Below, one piece after another: positions 41,911 to 47,741 of a DNA stretch of 47,741 nucleotides. Numbering within the stretch: position 1 is the stretch's first letter; every line of letters starts with the position of its first letter. Position numbers and translations under genes: made by a program. The notes under the pieces were generated by a model. It had not been told where the DNA came from, did not search any database, and saw only the letters and a list, made by a program, of their open reading frames with translations. Source of the stretch: Hylemonella gracilis ATCC 19624 (GTDB lineage: Bacteria; Pseudomonadota; Gammaproteobacteria; Burkholderiales; Burkholderiaceae_C); NCBI RefSeq assembly GCF_000211835.1, contig NZ_AEGR01000075.1:1-47741 (forward strand), given 5' to 3'.

Positions 41911-43386
41911 TTATTCATCAAGCACTTGCCCGTGTCGTTCGGGGGCGACAGGTGGGCTCGAGGACGAGGATGGGCCCGTTCCTGCGATGCTGGTGTCGCC
42001 GCCCGTCTTGAAGCGGCCTGGCGTCAGCCCGTGCTTTTGCAGCAGGCGGTAGAACTCGGTGCGGTTGCGGTCCGCCAGCCGCGCGGCGTCCGCCACATGT
42101 CCATCGGTCAGCTTCAGCAGATTGACCAAGTAATCGCGTTCGAAACGCTGCTTGGCTTCGGCATAGCTGAGCACCTCAACCGAAGGCGTGCGCAGCGCGC
42201 GTTGCACCAAGGTCAGGGGCACCAGCGGCGTGGTGGCCAAGGCGCAGACCTGCTCCACGACGTTGTGCAGCTGGCGCACATTGCCCGGCCAGGGCGCGGT
42301 GGCCAGCGCCTTGAGCGCCTCGGGCGCGAAGCCCGCCAGCTTGCGCCCTCTGTCCTCATTGCCGTATTTGCCGGCCAGCTTGCGCAGGAAGTGATTGGCC
42401 AGCAGCGGGATGTCCTCGCGCCGCTCCGCCAATGTGGGCAGGTGGAGCGTGACCACGTTGAGGCGGTAATACAAATCCTCGCGGAATTGTCCGGCGGCGA
42501 GCGCGGTATCCAGATCACGATGGGTGGCGCTGACGATGCGCACGTCCACCGGGATGGATTGCGCGGCACCCAGAGGTCGCACCGCGCGTTCCTGCAGCAC
42601 GCGCAGCAGTTTGACCTGCAGGGCCAGCGGCATGTCTCCGATTTCGTCCAGCAGCAAGGTGCCGCCGTCCGCCGCCTGGAAAAGCCCCTTGTGATTGGTG
42701 TGTGCGTCGGTGAAGGCGCCCTTGACGTGGCCAAAAAGCTCGCTCTCCAGCAAGTTCTCGGGAATGGCGCCGCAGTTCACCGCGACGAACGGCTTTTTCG
42801 CGCGCGCGCTGGCGTTGTGGATGGCGCGTGCCAGCAGTTCCTTGCCGGTCCCGCTGTCACCGCGCAGCAGCACGCTGGCGTCGCTGCGCGCCACCATGCG
42901 CGTTTCCGCCAGCAGTTCGGCCATCCTGGCGGAGCGGCTGATGATGTCCGCCCGCCAGGGTTCGTTCGCGGCGGAGCTGGCCGCCGAGGCGGTGTCCGCG
43001 GCGTGCGCGCTGTGCAGCGCGAGGGCCTGGGCGATCTTGTCGAGCAGTTCCTTGCCCTCGAAAGGCTTGGTCAGGTAGGTGTAGACACCGCGCGACGTCG
43101 CTTCCACCGCGTCGGGAATGGAGCCATGCGCGGTCAGCAGGATGACCGGCAGCATGGGGTGCTGGGCGTGGATTTCATCGAACAGGGCTAAGCCGTCCTT
43201 GCCCGGCAGGCGCACGTCCGACAACACCAGTTGGGGACGTTCCAGCGCGAGTTGGGTCAGCGCTGTTTCCGCCGAGGCGGCGGTCAGCACGCGGTAGCCC
43301 GCCGCTTCCAGTCGCAGGGTGAGCAGACGCAGCATGTCGGCGTCGTCGTCGACGACGAGCAAGGTCGAGGAGGGGCTGGCGCTCAT
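41911..43386 (-). CDS. glrR: Sigma54-dependent response regulator, GlrR/QseF type
   Basis: Enhancer-binding response regulator of 491 residues. It has a receiver domain with phospho-acceptor Asp57, an AAA+ domain with Walker A GDSGTGKE (176-183) and Walker B LLLDE (244-248), and a C-terminal Fis-type helix-turn-helix (HVADAARLADRNRTEFYRLLQKHGL). The order of motifs and the NRTEFYxLL helix closely match GlrR/QseF. The sigma54-contact loop reads GAFTDA (223-228) instead of the usual GAFTGA, which could weaken sigma54 interaction. The start codon overlaps the stop of the upstream lipoprotein gene (ATGA), indicating coupling. A GlrK kinase gene is not found nearby. Confidence 0.92.
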   Translation of the reverse strand: MSASPSSTLLVVDDDADMLRLLTLRLEAAGYRVLTAASAETALTQLALERPQLVLSDVRLPGKDGLALFDEIHAQHPMLPVILLTAHGSIPDAVEATSRGVYTYLTKPFEGKELLDKIAQALALHSAHAADTASAASSAANEPWRADIISRSARMAELLAETRMVARSDASVLLRGDSGTGKELLARAIHNASARAKKPFVAVNCGAIPENLLESELFGHVKGAFTDAHTNHKGLFQAADGGTLLLDEIGDMPLALQVKLLRVLQERAVRPLGAAQSIPVDVRIVSATHRDLDTALAAGQFREDLYYRLNVVTLHLPTLAERREDIPLLANHFLRKLAGKYGNEDRGRKLAGFAPEALKALATAPWPGNVRQLHNVVEQVCALATTPLVPLTLVQRALRTPSVEVLSYAEAKQRFERDYLVNLLKLTDGHVADAARLADRNRTEFYRLLQKHGLTPGRFKTGGDTSIAGTGPSSSSSPPVAPERHGQVLDE

Positions 43387-44051
43387 GGCAATGAACCTGC
43401 TTTGTCCGGGTCGGTGTGGGGTGCGGGCGAGGTGGCGGGCACGGGGCCAGTCGTGGTCTTGGGGGGGGGCAAGGGTGTCGCCTGGGGCAGACTGTCTTCT
43501 ACGGCGCGCATCGCGGCGATCTGGCCGTTCAACTGCTCGATACGCTGCTGGCGCTCACGCAGGAGTTGAGCCTGCTGCTCGTTGGATTCTTGCAGGCGTT
43601 GTTGCTCGGCGTACAGCGACGCGAGCCGCAGTGCGAGCTGCTGAGCGAAAGCGAGTTGCTGCGTGCGCAGTGCGCTGTGGCCGTCCTGGGTTTCCATGGC
43701 CTTGAGGCGTTCGATTTCAGCGTCCAGCGCCTCCGGCGACAGGGCGCACAGCGCCTCGGCGTAGGCCAGCGCCTCGGCAGCGGTGCCGAGATCTTTCTGA
43801 CGTGCCGGCACGGGCGTGGCGCTGGGGAGAGGCGCTGTGTCCGCGACGGGTTGCCGGTCCAAGAAAGGCAAATCCACCGACAGCGACCAGCTCGATGGCG
43901 GCCAGAGCTTGGCCGCGCACCCAGCTAGTTGGCTCAGCCCGACCGCGATGAGGCCGACTGCCACCACTCGCGCGCAAGGACGCACCCACAGCAGCCGGCG
44001 CTGCGGGGGAGACGGGCGATGCGGACGAGGTGGATGGGAAGCGAAGGTCAT
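43383..44051 (-). CDS. QseG/GlrG-like lipoprotein
   Basis: Predicted outer- or inner-membrane lipoprotein of 222 residues. A hydrophobic N-terminal segment ends in the lipobox LSQLAGC (about residue 45), after a long basic start that suggests the true initiation codon may be further in. The mature part contains a helical, coiled-coil-like stretch (EALDAEIERLKAMETQDGHS through RQQRIEQLNGQIAAMRAVE) and proline-rich ends. In enterobacteria the gene between glrK and glrR encodes the lipoprotein QseG. The 4-bp overlap with the regulator gene and these features support the same role here. Sequence resemblance itself is weak. Confidence 0.75.
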   Translation of the reverse strand: MTFASHPPRPHRPSPPQRRLLWVRPCARVVAVGLIAVGLSQLAGCAAKLWPPSSWSLSVDLPFLDRQPVADTAPLPSATPVPARQKDLGTAAEALAYAEALCALSPEALDAEIERLKAMETQDGHSALRTQQLAFAQQLALRLASLYAEQQRLQESNEQQAQLLRERQQRIEQLNGQIAAMRAVEDSLPQATPLPPPKTTTGPVPATSPAPHTDPDKAGSLP

Positions 44052-44605
44052 GGAAAAGAGGGCGGGCGCATGGCGGGCAAGCGCTGTGGCCAGTCTATCT
44101 AGTCAGGGAACCGCTCCCGCTCGGTGGGGCCCCTTGGGACGGCGGAGGTTGCCGGCGAGGGCAGCGCCTGCCGCACACGCATCGCATTGTCCACCCCTTC
44201 TTCTGTAGAAATCAGCGAGGACTGATGAATGTCCCCTTGATCCAGCGCGCATCCGCACCTTGAGTGATCTCTTGAGCAAGCAAGCGACAGCAGCTTCGGT
44301 TGCAGGCATCAGGGCTTGTGTCATCGCGGGCTGGGTCGCGGAAGCCGCCTTTGCGGTAAACGGCCACCCCGATGGGTATATTGATGTGCAATGTCACCAA
44401 TAGTTACCGATGGAGGCTCTGACAGCGTTCGGTGTCACACTTCAGCCGCGTCTCGGTGCCCATCAAACTGGATTTTGAGTCTCCCAAGTCCACAAAGTTT
44501 GAAACAAAGCGCAAAAACGCGGCTGTCTGGCCGGAAAGCATGACGGTCTGCCCTAGGATATTGCCAATTGGGGGAATCCGGCCGACGGAGACCCGGAAAG
44601 GACGA
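44052..44605. other. AT-richer region without a supported gene, at the boundary of the accessory operon
   Basis: This 554-bp stretch separates the QseG-like gene (minus) from the FGE-domain operon (plus). Its second half (from about 44200) is clearly less GC-rich than the flanking genes. Frames present are short, lack ribosome-binding sites and resemble no family I know. One minus-strand frame (44400-44212) ends QEITQGADARWIKGTFIS and might be a gene remnant. A 7-bp inverted repeat TCAAACT...AGTTTGA (44463-44469 and 44496-44502) lies about 100 bp before the operon start. The sensor kinase gene expected before a QseG-type gene is missing. Confidence 0.5.
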
Positions 44606-46201
44606 ATGAAGAAGCACCTATACACGCTGGCGACCTGTTGGATATTGGCGTTTTCGACGGTGTCGCACGCTGCCAGCACCGACTTTGTCGCCACCCACAT
44701 GGAGGCCGGCTACTACTATGGATTCGGGTCAGGCGCCTCCGAGGCTGAAGCCCAAGCTGCGGCCTTCGATGATCTCGTTTACAACCTGCTCACCGAAAGC
44801 GGTGCCATCAAAAGAGAGAAGAAGAACAAGGTGGTGCTGACCGCCGAGATGAAGGCTGCGGTGGCTGTGGTGGCTACCCGTTCTTACACGGCGGACAAGA
44901 AGGGCAACATCTTCCAGGCCTCGTACCGGGTGTCGAACGGCGACTGGGCCAAGGCCGAAGCAGCGCGGACGTCCAAGCTGGCTGCCGACCTGGGGCCCAA
45001 GTTTGACGTGGTGGTGAAGGGTAAGGGCGCCTTGGGAGACCGTCTCTCTCAAGCGGTCCAGATTGACGCTGCTCTCCATCGAGCGGCCGTTGCCCTGACG
45101 CTGCGCACCGGCGACGCCTCATCCCCGCTGCTGTCGCAGACCATCGAGACCTGGGCTGCCTCACAACTGGCGGGTTCCAAGGTCAGCCTGAACCCCAAGG
45201 ACGGCTTGGTTCAGGGGGGCGCTCCCTTCGTCGTCACCGTCACCGCCAAGGACGGCGTCCCCGTGGCCGGATTGCCTCTGAATGTGGTCTGGTCCGCGGC
45301 GGACTCCACGGCCCCCGCCCAGGGCATCGTCACCGACGCCAAGGGTACGGCGGCCTTCGCCTATCCCACCGTCGACGCCTTCAAGAACACGAAGGCGGTG
45401 CTGACCATCACTGGCGACTTCGCCCGCAAGGCGCCCGAAGTCCCGTTTCTAGCATCCCTCGACGCGAGCTTGAAAACCGAGGCAGCTTACCGCAACGCCG
45501 AGGAAATGGCCCAGGTCGCCGACCATCTGGTCAACGTGGCCGCCGGCACCTACACGGTCGGCAAGGTCGATCAGGATCGCCGTGCCAGTGGCAACGAAAA
45601 GCCCCGGACCGTCACCGTCGCCGCCTTCGCCATCGCCAAGGGGCCTGTGACCAACGGCCAGTACCGCTCCTACCTCGACGCCACCAACGTGCCCCAAAGC
45701 GAGTGGCCCGAGTACCTCGAATCGGATGGCTTCAGCGGCGCCGACCAGCCCGTTGTGGGCGTCAGCTACGAGCAGGCCGTCCGCTACACCGCGTGGTTGT
45801 CGACTGCCACGGGCCAGAAGTTCCGCCTCCCCACCGAGGACGAGTACGAAATCGCCGCTCGGGCCGGTCAGGGGTCGATTTTCCCTTGGGGTGATCAGGT
45901 GCCTACTGACGGCGTTCGGGCCAACTACTCGAACAACAAGAAGTTCACCCATCCCTCGCCGGCAGGCTCCTTCCCGAACGGAAAGAACCCCCTGGGTCTG
46001 AACGACATGGTCGGCAACGTGTGGCAGTGGACCTCGACGTCCCCTGACGCCAACATGAGCGCCGATCCTTCCTACAAAATCGTCAAGGGCGGCTCGTGGA
46101 TGGACGGTCCCAATGAGCTCCGCATTTCCAACCGCCGAGCTGTCGACCCGAGTCAGGGCGCCAGCGACATCGGATTCCGCGTGGTCCGGGAGGCCCAATG
46201 A
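44606..46201 (+). CDS. Exported multidomain protein with SUMF1/FGE-type domain
   Basis: Secreted or periplasmic protein of 531 residues. A signal peptide is followed by a cut near SHAAS (about residue 23). Residues about 30-150 hold an LPP20-like block (YYYGFGSGASEAEAQAAAFDDLVYNLL). Residues about 190-290 form an Ig-like, Big_1-type domain (VTVTAKDGVPVAGLPLNVVW and TDAKGTAAFAYPTVDAF). Residues about 310-531 are a formylglycine-generating-enzyme/SUMF1 fold (VTNGQYRSYL, FRLPTEDEYEIAARAG, NPLGLNDMVGNVWQWT, KGGSWMDG, DIGFRVVREA). The mature protein has no cysteine, so the copper-binding catalytic cysteines of FGE are missing; a binding or structural role is inferred. The ATG at 44606 follows GGAAAGGA. 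The stop overlaps the next start. Confidence 0.85.
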   Translation: MKKHLYTLATCWILAFSTVSHAASTDFVATHMEAGYYYGFGSGASEAEAQAAAFDDLVYNLLTESGAIKREKKNKVVLTAEMKAAVAVVATRSYTADKKGNIFQASYRVSNGDWAKAEAARTSKLAADLGPKFDVVVKGKGALGDRLSQAVQIDAALHRAAVALTLRTGDASSPLLSQTIETWAASQLAGSKVSLNPKDGLVQGGAPFVVTVTAKDGVPVAGLPLNVVWSAADSTAPAQGIVTDAKGTAAFAYPTVDAFKNTKAVLTITGDFARKAPEVPFLASLDASLKTEAAYRNAEEMAQVADHLVNVAAGTYTVGKVDQDRRASGNEKPRTVTVAAFAIAKGPVTNGQYRSYLDATNVPQSEWPEYLESDGFSGADQPVVGVSYEQAVRYTAWLSTATGQKFRLPTEDEYEIAARAGQGSIFPWGDQVPTDGVRANYSNNKKFTHPSPAGSFPNGKNPLGLNDMVGNVWQWTSTSPDANMSADPSYKIVKGGSWMDGPNELRISNRRAVDPSQGASDIGFRVVREAQ

Positions 46202-47682
46202 AACTGCAAACAATGAAGCTGAAATTTGTCATCCTGGCCTTTTTGGCCCTGGCCCTGGCTTCCTGCGAGAGCATGAAGTTTTCGATGATGAAGGACGACG
46301 AACTCGTGGCCGGCGGCGTGAAGGCTTGGAATGCCGGCAATTTCGAAGCCGCCCGGGGCTTCTGGTCCAACATTCAAGCGCCCAACGTCAAGAACCAGTG
46401 GATGGGCTACCTTGACCAGAAGGTCGCCCTCGATAAGACCGTCGACGCCGCCGCAGCCCTGCCGGTGACTGCCGAGCCGCCCCTCGTGGCTGGCTGGAAT
46501 AACGCCGTCAAGGCCTCCAATGACTTTCCCCCCGAACTCAAGGTGCCCGCTGACGTCAAGACCCAGCTCGCCCCCGTGGCCAAGGCTGTGGTTCGGCAGC
46601 GGCTCAACGCCAACAAAATCGCGGGCGCCAGGGAATTCATGAAGAGTTCCAGCGACTTCTTGGGTGACGCCGTCGATTACGCCCCTGAAAACAAGGAGCT
46701 GGCGGCGATCGCCGACTTCCGGGCCAGGGAAAAAGGTCCTGATGACCTCGTGGCTGCCGCCCGGGGCAAGGACGCCCTTGACGACAAGATCGAAGGCTAC
46801 GAAGCCGCCATCGCCGAGTATGGCAAGGTCGAGGCCGCCATGGCCGACATCCAGAAAGCTGGCAACTACCCTGCCGGGTCCATCATTGCCTTGGCTTCGG
46901 ACAGGACGCGCCGCAAGAGGGCCGACACCCGCACCGAGATGGAGAGGACCTTGCGGAACCATGCCTACTCATTCAAGGACCGGATTGGCGAGGAATTCGC
47001 CCGCCAGCCCGATCCTGAGAAGGTCGGCAACATGACCCTCGACGACATGCTGGCGTTCAACCAGCAGACCAAGGCCAACATCGACAGCCTGCAGGCCGAA
47101 GTCGTGGCGTTTGCCGCCAAGTACCCCAGGGTCATCGACAAGGACATGCTCAAGGACGTCGAGACCCAGAAGCAGGAACTGCTGGCCCGCATTGCCGTGG
47201 TCACCGCTGAAATCGAGAAGGCCAAGAAGGACGCGGCCATCGCCGCCGAGATCGCCAGCCGCGGGAAGGCCGTGCAGCCCATGCTGATCGGCATGTTCAA
47301 CCCCGTTCCCGGTGCCAAGGGCCCGGACCAGAAGAGCCGTCCCGCCAAGTTCAGGGGAGCGATCAAGAACTCGCCCGACTACTGGTGGGGCATGGTGGAG
47401 ATTGCCAAGGGTGTCTTGAACGACTTGGTCATCACCGTCGACGACAGCCGCCCTGTCCGTGTCTTCAACGAGAACACCAAGTCGGGCAAGGAGATTGATT
47501 CCAAGAAGCTCAAGGATCTGGTGAACCGCCAGTACAAGGTGGGCAACTCTTGGCCGGTCATCAACGCCGGAGCCCAGATGACCTCGGGGAAATACTTCTT
47601 CGAGTTGGGCAAGACCAATGACGATGGCAAATATTCCGGCGACGCGGTCGTCTACAGTTCCTTTGTGGTGAGGATGCGCTGA
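46198..47682 (+). CDS. Large lipoprotein of unknown function
   Basis: Lipoprotein of 494 residues that I do not recognise. The signal peptide ends in lipobox LASC (Cys23), followed by ESMKFSMM. The mature part begins with a short repeat-like helical region (ELVAGGVKAWNAGNFEAARGFW, suggestive of a TPR-type hairpin). It continues with charged helices, including a likely coiled coil at about 290-355 (NIDSLQAEVVAFAAKYPRVI and EKAKKDAAIAAEIASRG). The last 130 residues look globular with a beta-rich end (SGKYFFELGKTNDDGKYSGDAVVYSSF). The start codon overlaps the stop of the FGE-domain gene in ATGA and has GGGAGG before it, so translation is coupled. Lys, Asp and Asn are richer than in neighbouring core genes. 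Confidence 0.85.
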   Translation: MKLQTMKLKFVILAFLALALASCESMKFSMMKDDELVAGGVKAWNAGNFEAARGFWSNIQAPNVKNQWMGYLDQKVALDKTVDAAAALPVTAEPPLVAGWNNAVKASNDFPPELKVPADVKTQLAPVAKAVVRQRLNANKIAGAREFMKSSSDFLGDAVDYAPENKELAAIADFRAREKGPDDLVAAARGKDALDDKIEGYEAAIAEYGKVEAAMADIQKAGNYPAGSIIALASDRTRRKRADTRTEMERTLRNHAYSFKDRIGEEFARQPDPEKVGNMTLDDMLAFNQQTKANIDSLQAEVVAFAAKYPRVIDKDMLKDVETQKQELLARIAVVTAEIEKAKKDAAIAAEIASRGKAVQPMLIGMFNPVPGAKGPDQKSRPAKFRGAIKNSPDYWWGMVEIAKGVLNDLVITVDDSRPVRVFNENTKSGKEIDSKKLKDLVNRQYKVGNSWPVINAGAQMTSGKYFFELGKTNDDGKYSGDAVVYSSFVVRMR

Positions 47683-47683
47683 C

Positions 47684-47741
47684 ATGGCTCAAAAAAAGAA
47701 TGCGATCATCGTCGGGGCCGTCGTGGCCCTGGTATTGGCGG
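47684..47741 (+). CDS. Third gene of the accessory operon, N-terminal fragment
   Basis: An ATG one base after the stop of the lipoprotein gene opens a frame that runs off the window. The 19 visible residues (MAQKKNAIIVGAVVALVLA) have a charged start and a hydrophobic stretch, as in a signal peptide or membrane anchor. The minimal spacing indicates translational coupling to the lipoprotein. Nothing more can be said about its identity. Confidence 0.7.
   Translation, partial: MAQKKNAIIVGAVVALVLA

Noticed and set aside
44212-44400. Transposase remnant
   Set aside because: A short minus-strand frame looks vaguely gene-like, but no catalytic motif, terminal repeat or target duplication could be identified.
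44606-46201. Target protein of a diversity-generating retroelement
   Set aside because: SUMF1/FGE-type folds are common DGR targets, but no reverse transcriptase, template repeat or adenine-biased variable repeat is seen in the window; the operon continues beyond the edge, so it is not excluded there.

Overview
The window looks like chromosome from a high-GC betaproteobacterium of the Burkholderiales, most likely a Comamonadaceae relative. The evidence is the housekeeping clusters (tlpA-like/accB/accC/prmA/DUF3426, tldD/aroG/mpl, nrdA/nrdB, DUF3460/scpA), an Ala/Lys histone H1-like protein, and two copies of an intergenic repeat I associate with that family. Almost all of it is dense core genome. 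No rRNA, tRNA, CRISPR array, intact insertion sequence or prophage was seen.

Layout. 1-5.1 kb, all on the minus strand: the 5' end of an unidentified GTG-start gene containing a G-tract, nadB-bioB (NAD and biotin synthesis) behind a good sigma70-type promoter, DUF3460-scpA, and a YoaK-type membrane protein. 5.3-10.5 kb, minus: metG, a chemoreceptor and a patatin-like phospholipase. 10.7-16.1 kb, plus: apbC, a LysR regulator, a lone FtsX/YbbP-type permease and a group II truncated haemoglobin. 16.1-16.3 kb: two nested palindromes in inverted orientation sharing a 17-nt core. 16.4-22.8 kb: yqiA-like esterase (minus), rodA, tldD and aroG (plus), mpl (minus). aroG is preceded by a leader peptide with eight consecutive aromatic codons and a terminator that can be sequestered, so transcription attenuation is likely.

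22.9-30.6 kb, plus: a solitary mini flagellar-rod protein, a haemolysin III homologue, a conserved unknown, a TlpA-like thioredoxin, accB, accC, prmA, a zinc-ribbon DUF3426 protein and a PfkB-family sugar/nucleoside kinase. 30.7-38.1 kb, minus: DUF167, histone H1-like protein, nrdB, nrdA (with a pair of NrdR-type boxes), then a ccsA-like / PP0621-type zinc-ribbon / ampD operon. 38.1-44.1 kb: ffh (plus), opgH (minus), and a GlrR-type sigma54 response regulator overlapping a QseG-like lipoprotein gene. The matching GlrK kinase is not where it would be expected.

44.05-47.7 kb is the accessory part. A 550-bp, more AT-rich stretch without a convincing gene is followed by a tightly coupled operon. 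It encodes a secreted multidomain protein (LPP20-like region, Ig-like domain, cysteine-free SUMF1/FGE-type domain), a 494-aa lipoprotein with coiled-coil character, and the start of a third membrane or exported protein cut by the window edge. This cell-envelope module, sitting where the kinase gene would be, is the best candidate here for an undescribed system. Its function cannot be deduced from the sequence.
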